A stretch of 7,520 bases of DNA from Spartobacteria bacterium (GTDB taxonomy: Bacteria; Verrucomicrobiota; Verrucomicrobiia; Chthoniobacterales; Chthoniobacteraceae): contig JANXZI010000336.1 of NCBI GenBank assembly GCA_025355595.1, forward strand, positions 1-7,520, written 5' to 3'. Shown one piece after another: positions 1 through 6,348 of this stretch. Each line of letters starts with the position of its first letter. Positions within the stretch are counted from its first letter, which is position 1. The notes beneath the pieces are model-generated. The model did not search any database and had not been told where the DNA came from. It was given only the letters and a program-made list of their open reading frames with translations. The position numbers and the translations under genes were made by a program.

Positions 1-432
1 GCAGCCGAAAGTTTTCACCATCGCCTGGATGGCTGCGGAGACGATGCCGAGCTGCGTGCCTTTCCTGCCGCTGTGGATGCAGCCGATCGCGCGGCGCACG
101 GGATCTACGAGCCACACGGGGGCGCAGTCGGCGACGTAGATGCCGAGGCAGACGCCGGGATCGTCGGTGATGAGGGCATCCACGCCGGAAACTGGCGCGG
201 TTTCCCCAGTTTCCACGGTCGCGACTGCCGCGCCATGCACCTGCTCGGCGGTGATAAAGTGACGCGCGCCTGCGCCGATGTGAGTGCGGATTTCCGCGTG
301 ATGCTTCGCGAGCAGTCCGAGTGCGGCAGTGCGGTCGATCTTCACATCAAGCCCAGGCACGCGGCCGGTGAAGGCGTGGAGGACGGGCAGGGGCGAGAGC
401 GCGGGAAACGTCTCGAAGGGGCACGCGGGCAT
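1..432 (-). CDS. pgeF: Peptidoglycan editing factor PgeF / YfiH-family (Cu-oxidase_4, 'laccase domain') protein, 3' end cut by window edge
   Basis: The 144 visible residues, read leftwards from an ATG at 432, match the N-terminal half to two-thirds of the PgeF/YfiH/YlmD family (usually about 240-270 residues). The three family metal/active-site residues are all present: His66 in the EQVHG motif, Cys103 in VADCAPVWL and His120 in GCIHSGRKGT. Most relatives have HAGWRG at the last position; here it is HSGRKG, a variant but with the His kept. Family members act in the cytoplasm and correct peptidoglycan precursors that carry the wrong first amino acid (such as L-Ser); purine-nucleoside and polyphenol-oxidase activities have also been reported. 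The start lies 6 bases after the tolC stop, and an AGGAG (440-436) overlaps that stop, which points to translational coupling. The C-terminus lies beyond base 1. The family call is firm; the exact substrate is inferred. Confidence 0.9.
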   Translation of the reverse strand, partial: MPACPFETFPALSPLPVLHAFTGRVPGLDVKIDRTAALGLLAKHHAEIRTHIGAGARHFITAEQVHGAAVATVETGETAPVSGVDALITDDPGVCLGIYVADCAPVWLVDPVRRAIGCIHSGRKGTQLGIVSAAIQAMVKTFGC

Positions 433-438
433 CGGCTC

Positions 439-1929
439 CTATTCGGACTGAATCAGCGCGGGGCGGGGGCGCGGGAACAACCCGACGGGGGATGCTACTT
501 GGAGCGCTGCGATCGTGGGATCCTGGATGACCTCGGCGCCGGTGGCGCGATCGTATTCGGCGAGGGCGACGTTGTAGTCGGAGAGGGCCTGCTTTTGCGT
601 GGTGCGCGCCTTGGTGAGCGCGACGCGGGCATTCAGCACATCGAGCTGCGTGCCGGCTCCGGCGTTCAGGCGTTCCCGGGCAAGGCGCAGCGCCTCGTCG
701 GCCTGCTCGACGACCTTTTCCTGCGAGGCGATGACTTCGCGGGCGACCCTGGCCTGCGCGTAGGCTTTCTGGACTTCGAGTTCCACCTGCTGGATGGAAT
801 CGGCGAGGCCGACCTTTGCGGAGGCGAGGCTGGCTTTGGCCTGGTCCACATTTCCGCGCGTCTGGAATCCGTCGAAGATCGCCCATGTGCCGTTGACGCC
901 GAGGTACCAGCCATTCGAGACCTTCGCGAGATCCCTGCTGCTGCGCGAGTTTAACATTTCGTATCCCACGTCGGCGTTCAGGCTCGGCTTGTAGCCGGCC
1001 TTTGCGACGGTGATCTGCTGCTCGCCGCTGGCGACGCTGTTTTGCTGCGCGCGGAGGATCGCGCGATTGGTCCGTGCGGCGGCGAGGGCTCGGGGGAGGT
1101 TCACTTCGCGGGGGATCATGCGCAGGGTGCCGGAGACGTCCGGCTCGTCGTCGGTATCGAGGCCGAGGGTCTTGGCAAGCTGGAGGCGCGCGATGTGGAA
1201 GTTGTTCTTCGCACGGATGAGGTCGGGGCGCGCGTTTGCGAGTTCGACCTCGGCCTGGAGGACGTTGAAGCGCGGCACGGTGCCGGCGTCGAAGCGGTTT
1301 TGCTGGTCGCGGAGCTGGTCGGCGAGGAGGACGATGCTCTCCTCGGCGACCTTGATGAGTTCGCGGTTCAGCAGCGCGGTGTAAAATTGCGTGCGGACAC
1401 TAGCCACGACGGTGGATGCCGTCTCGCGGAGCAACTGGTGGCTCGTGTCCTGGGTGAGTTCGGCGATTTTCACCGCGGCCTTCACCTTGCCGCCGGAGTA
1501 GATGGTTTGGAGCACCTGAAGCGTGATGCGCCAGGACTTGTCCTGCGAACCGCCGGAGGCGAACGCCGAGCCTCCTGTCCCGGTGTTGCTAAAGCTGCCG
1601 CCGCCGCTGCCGATCAGCTCGGGCTGGTACTGGTTGTAGCTGCCGGCTGCCTGGACATTTGGCAGCGCCTGCGCGCGAACCTGCAGGACCTGCCCGCGGG
1701 TGCGCTCGATTTCGTGGATCGCCTTGAGGACGTCCGGATTCTGCTTCAGCGCGAGCGAGATCGCGGCTTCCAGCGTGAGGCTGTGGTGCCGCTGGACCGG
1801 CGTCGTTTTTTCCCCCGCGACGGATTCACCGGTCGTCAGGCCGAGCAGAGTTGCGGCGAAAAGGATCGCCAGGATAAAGCCGGTCACTGGTTGCAGTGCG
1901 GGAAGATTTTTTCGTAGATGCGCAGCCAC
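439..1929 (-). CDS. TolC-family outer membrane efflux protein (two OEP domains)
   Basis: The 496-residue protein has the length and layout of TolC/OprM-type outer-membrane channels. These form trimeric barrels with a long periplasmic helical tunnel and work with tripartite pumps or type I secretion. A signal peptide is visible: basic start (HLRKN), hydrophobic core at about 18-33, and SVA (36-38) before the likely cleavage site. The first OEP repeat (about 50-255) begins LTLEAAISLALKQNPDV and holds QTIYSGGKVKAA (141-152). The second (about 280-465) holds WAIFDGFQTRGNVDQA (349-364) and LNAGAGTQLDVLNARVAL. A Gly/Ser-rich loop (107-128) probably lies in the extracellular part. The start is uncertain: GTG at 1929 gives the basic signal-peptide end but overlaps marR by 46 bases, whereas GTG at 1887 would give a GTGA four-base overlap with the marR stop but no basic residues. 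Neither has a clear ribosome site. No adaptor or pump gene is in view, so the cargo is unknown. Confidence 0.92.
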   Translation of the reverse strand: MAAHLRKNLPALQPVTGFILAILFAATLLGLTTGESVAGEKTTPVQRHHSLTLEAAISLALKQNPDVLKAIHEIERTRGQVLQVRAQALPNVQAAGSYNQYQPELIGSGGGSFSNTGTGGSAFASGGSQDKSWRITLQVLQTIYSGGKVKAAVKIAELTQDTSHQLLRETASTVVASVRTQFYTALLNRELIKVAEESIVLLADQLRDQQNRFDAGTVPRFNVLQAEVELANARPDLIRAKNNFHIARLQLAKTLGLDTDDEPDVSGTLRMIPREVNLPRALAAARTNRAILRAQQNSVASGEQQITVAKAGYKPSLNADVGYEMLNSRSSRDLAKVSNGWYLGVNGTWAIFDGFQTRGNVDQAKASLASAKVGLADSIQQVELEVQKAYAQARVAREVIASQEKVVEQADEALRLARERLNAGAGTQLDVLNARVALTKARTTQKQALSDYNVALAEYDRATGAEVIQDPTIAALQVASPVGLFPRPRPALIQSE

Positions 1930-2390
1930 GTTGCGCGCTCAGCTTCATCCAGAAATTCCATGAGGCGCAAGAGATTCTGGATCATGTCCTGGCGGATTTC
2001 CTGAACCATCGCGTGGCCTTCGGCGGTGATGACGACCATCACCTTGCGCCGATCCGTCGGGCCCTGCTTGCGGGTGATGAGCGAGAGCTTCTCCAGCCGA
2101 TCCACGAGGCCGGTCGCCGCGGCAGTCGTGTGCTTCATCCGGCGCGCGACCTCCGTCATCGTGAGCGGCTCGGGTTCCGGGGCGAGGAAACTGAGGAGCA
2201 AAAACTGGGGGAACGAGAGTCGGCCGCGGACAAGTTCCTTCGAAAGATTCAGGACAAATGAACGTTGCATCACGATAAACATATCAGCGAGGCGTTCAGC
2301 GGAGGTCTTCAGGTCTTGGCGGTGGTCGTGCATTGGGTGAATATTAAGGACGTAAAACTCATGGCATTCCCGGAGTTCGTCAAATGCCAT
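1884..2390 (-). CDS. MarR-family winged-helix transcriptional regulator
   Basis: At 168 residues this is a little longer than a typical MarR protein (about 140-150); the first 25 or so residues are extra. The winged-helix core is clear: recognition region LTMTEVARRMKHTTAAATGL (76-95), then VDRLEKLSLITR, and the wing GPTDRRKVMVVITAEG with the family's DRR turn at 113-115. The flanking N- and C-terminal helices would form the dimer interface. MarR proteins are usually repressors released by small aromatic ligands, and often control an adjacent efflux gene; here the next gene encodes a TolC-type channel whose frame overlaps this one, so autorepression plus control of tolC-pgeF is the natural inference. 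ATG 2390 is chosen because an AGGA lies 4-5 bases upstream; an internal ATG at 2333 has no such signal. The ligand is unknown. Confidence 0.92.
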   Translation of the reverse strand: MAFDELRECHEFYVLNIHPMHDHRQDLKTSAERLADMFIVMQRSFVLNLSKELVRGRLSFPQFLLLSFLAPEPEPLTMTEVARRMKHTTAAATGLVDRLEKLSLITRKQGPTDRRKVMVVITAEGHAMVQEIRQDMIQNLLRLMEFLDEAERATWLRIYEKIFPHCNQ

Positions 2391-2392
2391 TT

Positions 2393-2427
2393 ATTCCTGA
2401 ATCCCGGCATGGCGGGTGCTTAGAAAT
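2393..2427. promoter_or_regulatory. Candidate operator: imperfect dyad between marR and the response-regulator gene
   Basis: The divergent spacer is only 55 bases long (2391-2445). Inside it, CCCG (2403-2406) and CGGG (2413-2416) form a perfect inner dyad around GCATGG. The outer arms ATTCCTGA (2393-2400) and TTAGAAAT (2420-2427) match as inverted repeats at 6 of 8 positions, with a centre offset by half a base. The left arm contains the marR ribosome-binding site. A dimeric regulator bound here would cover the start regions of both divergent genes, which is the usual MarR arrangement. Assigning it to MarR is an inference from position, and the arms are further apart than in a compact MarR site. 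No convincing -35/-10 pair could be picked out by eye. Confidence 0.3.
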
Positions 2428-2445
2428 ACCGTAATCCCACTCGCC

Positions 2446-2898
2446 ATGCAACGCTACACTGACCAACCGACCACTCTGGATGTCTCGGACGTCCTCCCCG
2501 AAGCCTCACTGCCGAAAGAAAAACGGACCGTTCTCCTCCTGGAGGACGATCAGGAATTTCAGGGCATCATGAATGAATTCCTCAGCTCCCACGGCTTTAA
2601 GGTGGTGAGCGTGCAGAACGGCGTCGAGGGCGTCCACGAAGTCCTCGCCAGCGACTTCGAGGTCATCCTCTGCGACATGATGATGCCGTCGCTGCCGGGC
2701 GACATGTTCTTCCGCGCCGTCGAACGGATGCGTCCGCATCTTTGCAACCGATTCATTTTCATGACCGGCCACCGCGGGAATCCGAAGGTGAACGACTTTA
2801 TCCGCAACGTGAACGGCACCATCCTTTCGAAGCCCTTCCATGTGGATGACCTGCTGGAGATGATCGCCTTTGTGCAGGTCCGCACGGCGGTGAATTGA
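2446..2898 (+). CDS. Single-domain response regulator (CheY-like receiver protein)
   Basis: The 150-residue product consists of a roughly 26-residue polar N-terminal extension and one receiver domain (about 27-147), with no DNA-binding or enzymatic output domain. All phosphorelay residues are present: the acidic pocket Glu33-Asp34-Asp35 (LLLEDDQEF), the phospho-acceptor Asp77 in VILCDMMMP, the switch Thr107 in FIFMTGH and Lys129 in ILSKPF. Receiver-only proteins pass phosphoryl groups in relays or act by protein-protein contact, for example on motors or kinases. No histidine kinase is nearby, so its partner must be encoded elsewhere. ATG 2446 is the preferred start; a GTG at 2416 would add 10 residues and run into the candidate operator. 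Neither has a good ribosome site. The gene is divergent from marR and could share its control region, but nothing links the two functionally. Confidence 0.88.
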   Translation: MQRYTDQPTTLDVSDVLPEASLPKEKRTVLLLEDDQEFQGIMNEFLSSHGFKVVSVQNGVEGVHEVLASDFEVILCDMMMPSLPGDMFFRAVERMRPHLCNRFIFMTGHRGNPKVNDFIRNVNGTILSKPFHVDDLLEMIAFVQVRTAVN

Positions 2899-2909
2899 AG
2901 GGGGCGGGG

Positions 2910-2944
2910 AAGGTTGAGAGTCGAAGGTTGAAAGTTGAGAGGCC
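2910..2944. repeat. Short 7-base-period purine-rich tandem repeat (ARRGTTG-like units)
   Basis: Five consecutive 7-base units can be read: AAGGTTG, AGAGTCG, AAGGTTG, AAAGTTG and a decayed AGAGGCC. The repeat starts 12 bases after the response-regulator stop codon, in the 178-base spacer before the membrane-protein gene. One strand is almost all purine with T at fixed positions. Translated on the other strand it gives a LNFQPSTLN-type string, a familiar spurious peptide in translated Verrucomicrobia-type intergenic DNA (from memory, not searched). The rest of the spacer (2945-3076) shows only weak hairpins, such as TCAGT/ACTGA at 2977-2993, and no clear terminator. Confidence 0.6.
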
Positions 2945-3076
2945 GGAAAGCAAAGGCTGTGGCATCTCGAGCCATCTCAGTTCTCAATACTGATCTTTCA
3001 AGCCGCGGGAATGGCGTGACATTTCTAAAACTCAGGCGACTCATGGCGCGCCGGTATCGCCGCCGGAAAGACCCTC

Positions 3077-3634
3077 ATGCTGCGCCGCTTTTTTAAGAAA
3101 CTGTTCATCCTGCCGATGGTCGTCCTGGCGGCGCTGTTCATGTTTGTCGAGGAGTGGCTGTGGGATCACCTCACGACATTCATGGCGTGGGTCGCGCGCG
3201 CGCCCGCCCTCCGCTGGCTGGAAAGAAAACTCGCCGCACTGCCGCCCTACGGCGCGATGGCCGTCTTCCTCATCCCCGGCCTTCTGCTGCTGCCGGTGAA
3301 GCTCGCCGCACTTTATTTAATGACGCATGGGCACCCGGGCCGCGGGCTCGCGGTGATCATCGCGGCGAAAGTCATCGGCACCGCCATCGTCGCACGCATC
3401 TTCACGGTCTGCCGTCCCTCGCTGCTCACGGTGCGATGGTTCCGCCGCCTCTACGAATGGATCGTGAGGGTGAAGACGCGCCTCTACACTGCGATCAAGG
3501 CGATGCCCGCGTGGGCGACTGCCGTCCGGTGGAAAAATGCCATCAAGGCCCTGCTCCCGAAGAAGGGAATGCTGACGCGGCAATGGAAAGCGATCGGGCA
3601 GCTCGTGCGCAGCAAGTTTTCGCGGAAGAGCTAA
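3077..3634 (+). CDS. Small basic multi-pass inner-membrane protein of unknown function
   Basis: I do not recognise a named family for this 185-residue protein. It begins with a basic cluster (LRRFFKK), followed by hydrophobic segments at about 8-26, 59-83 and 90-111. The first reads like a signal anchor (LFILPMVVLAALFMFVEEWLW); the second and third are separated by a short MTHGHPGRG loop. The C-terminal 70 residues are soluble and strongly basic, rich in Lys, Arg and Trp and ending KFSRKS. This charge pattern suggests three membrane passes with the N-terminus and the long C-terminal tail on opposite sides, the basic tail being cytoplasmic by the positive-inside rule. A GGAAAG at 3065-3070 lies 6 bases before the ATG and supports the start. 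The gene follows the response regulator on the same strand after 178 bases and converges with the propeller gene. Function cannot be inferred from context. Confidence 0.75.
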   Translation: MLRRFFKKLFILPMVVLAALFMFVEEWLWDHLTTFMAWVARAPALRWLERKLAALPPYGAMAVFLIPGLLLLPVKLAALYLMTHGHPGRGLAVIIAAKVIGTAIVARIFTVCRPSLLTVRWFRRLYEWIVRVKTRLYTAIKAMPAWATAVRWKNAIKALLPKKGMLTRQWKAIGQLVRSKFSRKS

Positions 3635-3755
3635 GCCGTCCGCGAAGCCGTTCGGCCTCTTGCGCAAACTCCGCAGCCTTTTCCGCACCGCCTTGCTGTT
3701 TCAAAAAGTCAGCAATCCTGTTCGCAGTACCAGCAGCGTCCTTCGCTCCGGTGAA
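3543..3755 (-). pseudogene. Possible remnant of an alpha-helical (TPR-like) protein tail
   Basis: The spacer between the convergent genes (3635-3772), read on the minus strand, gives a coding-looking stretch (best at 3755-3621) containing ANRIADFLKQQG and AEFAQEAERLR. The Ala/Glu/Gln/Leu pattern and spacing resemble a tetratricopeptide helix pair. The frame stays open to a TGA at 3545-3543, overlapping the 3' end of the plus-strand membrane gene in antisense, but the last 25 or so residues look random. It has no ATG or GTG start, is out of frame with the propeller gene whose stop lies just upstream, and its third-base GC is only about half. That fits a decayed fragment better than a live gene, and a chance frame is possible. 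Confidence 0.25.
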
Positions 3756-3772
3756 CCGACTCCCTCGCCGAG

Positions 3773-4981
3773 CTACTCCCCGAGCCGCCAGAGCGCGCTG
3801 TCGGCGCGGATGAAGACATGCCTTCCGCTCAGCGCCGGAGTACTGAGGACCATCTCCTTCGTATCCGTCTTCAGAGGGAGTTGGATCTGTCCTGCAAGCG
3901 CGCCTTCCGGTCCGGCGATGTCCACGACCTGCACGAGACCTTTTTCATTCACGCACACGAGCCGGCCATTCGCACCGACGGGTGATCCGCTGAATGGCCC
4001 GCTGAGTCGCAGTTTCCATTTCGTGTCGCCGCTCTTGATGTCCGCCGTCGAGAGCACGCCCGCGCTGTTAAACGCGAATATTTTTCCGTCGAGAATCACC
4101 GGGCTGATTGTCGCCGGATTGATTCCCTTCGAGCGCCAGACCTGCGCCGGCGCGCTGCCGTTTGCCTTCGGCGAAAGTGCCGTGATGCCGTTCGACGGCG
4201 CGTAAATCACGCCTTGCGCGACGACGCTCGAACTCGAAGTGGACGCGCCTTCCGTGTAATCCCACAGCACGCTCCCGCTCACCGGATCCACGCCCGTGAG
4301 ACCTTTCGACGACTGGAGCACGACGACCGGCGCGGACTTCGCATCTGCGCGCCACGTCACCGGGCTGCTCCAGTTTGCCGCCTTCGGGCGATCAAGTTTC
4401 CAGAGGTTGCGCCCCGTCTTCACGTCCATGCCGATCGTATAGCTCTCGCTGTCATTCTCGATCACCGTCACGAGCGTCTCGCCGAGCACGAGCGGCGACG
4501 AAGCCATGCCGATGCTGTTGCTCACATTCGGATAGTCCACCGTGAGCCCGCGGAGCCACAGCAGGTTTCCGTCGAGGTCAAAGGCCGCGAGATCATTGCT
4601 GCTGAAAAGCGCGAACACGCGCTTCCCATCGCTGCACGGAGTGCATGCCGCGATGGAAGTCTTCGGATGCGACATCGTGCGCCCCGTCGCCTTGAGCTGC
4701 CGCTCCCAAATCTTTTTGCCGTCCGCAAAGTCGAAACAAAACACATGCAGCCGCTCCTGCTTCGGCCCGCTCGAACACGTCACGAAAACCTTTTTTCCGA
4801 TGACGATCGGACTCGCCAGCCCGCGGCCCGGCAGCGGCGCGGTCCAGTCAATCTTCGGCGTCGCCGGAATGGTCGCATCGCTCACGGTGCCCGAGCTGTC
4901 CGGCCCGCGGAACTGCGGCCAGTCCGAGGAGAACGCGGGGAAGGGGAGTGATGCGAGGGCGAGTGCGAGGATTCGTTTCAT
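3773..4981 (-). CDS. Secreted PQQ-like (WD-like) beta-propeller protein
   Basis: The 402-residue protein has a signal peptide (MKRILALALASLPFPAFSS) and then WPQFRGP at 21-27, the usual opening of outer-membrane/periplasmic PQQ-like propellers in Planctomycetes and Verrucomicrobia. About seven blade-like repeats follow, each with a strand, an Asp-x-x-(T/S)G turn and a Trp or hydrophobic strand: CFDFADGKKIWERQL, AFDLDGNLLWLRGL, GMDVKTGRNLWKLDRP, GVDPVSGSVLWDY, TADIKSGDTKWKLRL and two weaker ones. This is a complete single propeller, smaller than the roughly 550-600-residue PQQ alcohol dehydrogenases, and I see no evidence that it binds PQQ or is an enzyme; a binding or scaffold role in the envelope is more likely. 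ATG 4981 is chosen because the signal peptide starts there; the frame is open further upstream only because it runs through the inverted repeat. There is no ribosome site, only a T-rich leader. It follows the exported gene at 5133-6239 on the same strand. Confidence 0.87.
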   Translation of the reverse strand: MKRILALALASLPFPAFSSDWPQFRGPDSSGTVSDATIPATPKIDWTAPLPGRGLASPIVIGKKVFVTCSSGPKQERLHVFCFDFADGKKIWERQLKATGRTMSHPKTSIAACTPCSDGKRVFALFSSNDLAAFDLDGNLLWLRGLTVDYPNVSNSIGMASSPLVLGETLVTVIENDSESYTIGMDVKTGRNLWKLDRPKAANWSSPVTWRADAKSAPVVVLQSSKGLTGVDPVSGSVLWDYTEGASTSSSSVVAQGVIYAPSNGITALSPKANGSAPAQVWRSKGINPATISPVILDGKIFAFNSAGVLSTADIKSGDTKWKLRLSGPFSGSPVGANGRLVCVNEKGLVQVVDIAGPEGALAGQIQLPLKTDTKEMVLSTPALSGRHVFIRADSALWRLGE

Positions 4982-5019
4982 GGGTTTTGGAAAAAAGGTG
5001 TCGGCCGCGGAATTCTGCC

Positions 5020-5118
5020 TCTTATTCCTATTCCTAATCCTATTCTTATTCTGTGTCGGCGAGGCCGGGCGTGACCGGGGGAAGAAGAATAAGAATAGGA
5101 TTAGGAATAAGCATAAGA
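5020..5118. repeat. 99-base inverted repeat with hexamer-built arms
   Basis: Arms at 5020-5052 and 5086-5118 are reverse complements at 31 of 33 positions, and the inner 24 bases match perfectly. The 33-base loop (5053-5085) is GC-rich. Each arm is AT-rich and built from a 6-base unit with variants such as CTTATT, CCTATT and CCTAAT, so one strand is all pyrimidine apart from A. The element starts 14 bases after the stop of the upstream gene and ends 38 bases before the propeller start. As RNA it would fold into a long stem, so it could end or weaken transcription, or protect the 3' end of the first message. The two mismatches in the outer part suggest slow decay of a dispersed, formerly mobile or amplified unit. 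No target-site duplication is evident at its edges. Confidence 0.85.
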
Positions 5119-5132
5119 CAAATGCAGCGCGA

Positions 5133-6239
5133 TCACTTCGTCGCGAGGATCGCGGTGCCTGTGCTGTCGCACACGCGGAGCTGGAATTCCCACTCGACCG
5201 TCCACTGCTCGACCTGTTCATTTTGACAGCACTTCACGAGGATAGTGTTTGCGCCTTTTTTCAAATGGCACTTCATCTTGTATTGGTCCATCTGCGCGCC
5301 GCGGTGGTACTCGTCTCGGCTGAAAAGCAGCTCGCCGTTCAGCCAGACTTTCCACCCGTTCTTGCAGCCGAGCCGCAGCTCCGCGTCGCGCTCGGTCGCT
5401 AAATCGAATGTCGTCACCGCGTAGCCCGTCACCTCCTTGAGCGATCCGAATGGCTTGTTGAAATCCAGCTTCCCGCGCTCGTCTTTGCTCTCGAACGGCT
5501 TCCACTTCACCTTGCCCGTCTTGCCGTCGTATTCCGTATCGAGCTTCACCTCGCGCTCGGGCGGGAATACCGTCTCGAAGCCCTTCCGCTCCATGTTGTC
5601 GAACGGCCCGATCACATTCCACTTCATCAGAAATCCAAAGTGCTTCGGCAGATCCACCGTCACGCCGAGTTTCTTCAGCGCGCCTGCGATCTCGTTCGTC
5701 TGATCCTCGTCGCGCACCGCATCGAGTGTCTGAAGGTAGGCGGTCTTCGACTCGCCGGCGGGCAGCGCTTTCGCCGAGGCGATCTGCCGCTGCACCGCGC
5801 CGCGCCGCAACTCCTGCACGGGATCGTTGATCAGTCCCGGCTCGATCTTGTCCGCGAGCGCGGTGTCCGCCTTTGCGATGAGGTCAAATGCAAGCTGCCG
5901 CGCAGCGTCCGCGTTCTTCGTGTCCTTCAAAAATGCCTCAATGTCTGCGAGCGGCAGCGGCTGCTCCGCGCGCCGCGCGGCATCCGTGATCGCATCGCCC
6001 GCGAGCCGCAGCCAGTTGTCCGACACCGCGCCGGATTTCCCCGTCGCTGCGAGCAGCGCGGGCAGCGCGCGGGGCCCCTCCCTCACGACATTTTTCCATG
6101 CAGCCGATGCCGCCTCATTCCCGGCGCCCTCGCGTCCCGTCGCGGCGAGCGCCTTCACCGAGTCCTCCACCGCCGCACGGAGCGGCGCGAGCAATGTGAC
6201 GAAAATGGCGGCGGGGAGAAAATGCAGTCGGATTCGCAT
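5133..6239 (-). CDS. Exported protein with helical N-terminal region and C-terminal jelly-roll-like domain
   Basis: The 368-residue protein starts with a signal peptide (MRIRLHFLPAAIFVTLLAPLRA, cut near residue 22). Residues about 25-195 are Ala- and Leu-rich amphipathic helices that look like degenerate HEAT-type repeats (for example ADAARQLAFDLIAKADTAL). A beta-rich domain (about 201-358) begins FLMKWNVIGPFDN and includes NGWKVWLNGELLF (294-306) and HLKKGANTILVKC (325-337). The order 'W-x-VWLNG ... LKKG-N-ILVK' is typical of galactose-binding-like jelly-roll modules in exported proteins of Planctomycetes and Verrucomicrobia, where they are thought to bind carbohydrate. No catalytic residues were recognised. 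The ATG at 6239 is the natural start for the signal peptide, though its ribosome site is weak. The propeller gene follows on the same strand after the inverted repeat, which suggests a shared extracytoplasmic role without proving one. Confidence 0.78.
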   Translation of the reverse strand: MRIRLHFLPAAIFVTLLAPLRAAVEDSVKALAATGREGAGNEAASAAWKNVVREGPRALPALLAATGKSGAVSDNWLRLAGDAITDAARRAEQPLPLADIEAFLKDTKNADAARQLAFDLIAKADTALADKIEPGLINDPVQELRRGAVQRQIASAKALPAGESKTAYLQTLDAVRDEDQTNEIAGALKKLGVTVDLPKHFGFLMKWNVIGPFDNMERKGFETVFPPEREVKLDTEYDGKTGKVKWKPFESKDERGKLDFNKPFGSLKEVTGYAVTTFDLATERDAELRLGCKNGWKVWLNGELLFSRDEYHRGAQMDQYKMKCHLKKGANTILVKCCQNEQVEQWTVEWEFQLRVCDSTGTAILATK

Positions 6240-6348
6240 GGCATGATAATCCCGCTGCCCTGCGCATCCTTGGCAAGCATGAAGGCGATGACGCCGCGAC
6301 GATCGTCGAGAAGAATCGGAGCGCGGTGAAAACGTTTGAACGCGCAGG

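Noticed and set aside
73..954. Long plus-strand open frames across 73-2340 and other long opposite-strand frames
   Set aside because: They are mirror frames of pgeF, tolC and marR in GC-rich DNA. Their translations lack domain patterns, while the minus-strand frames carry clear family motifs.
2945..3044. Minus-strand frame covering the spacer after the response regulator
   Set aside because: Its protein-like LNFQPSTLN string is the translation of the heptamer repeat, a known type of spurious peptide, and the rest is antisense to the response regulator.
3635..3665. GCCG-TT-CGGC hairpin after the membrane-protein stop as a terminator
   Set aside because: The stem is only 4 bases with a 2-base loop, too tight to fold, and no T run follows.
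4214..4951. Plus-strand 245-codon frame opposite the propeller gene
   Set aside because: Arg- and His-rich translation without any motif, fully antisense to a well-supported gene.
4982..5221. Upstream in-frame extension of the propeller gene to a start at 5221
   Set aside because: The added 80 residues are low-complexity translation of the inverted repeat (runs of Leu/Phe and Asn/Arg), overlap the upstream gene's 3' end, and precede a perfectly good signal peptide starting at 4981.
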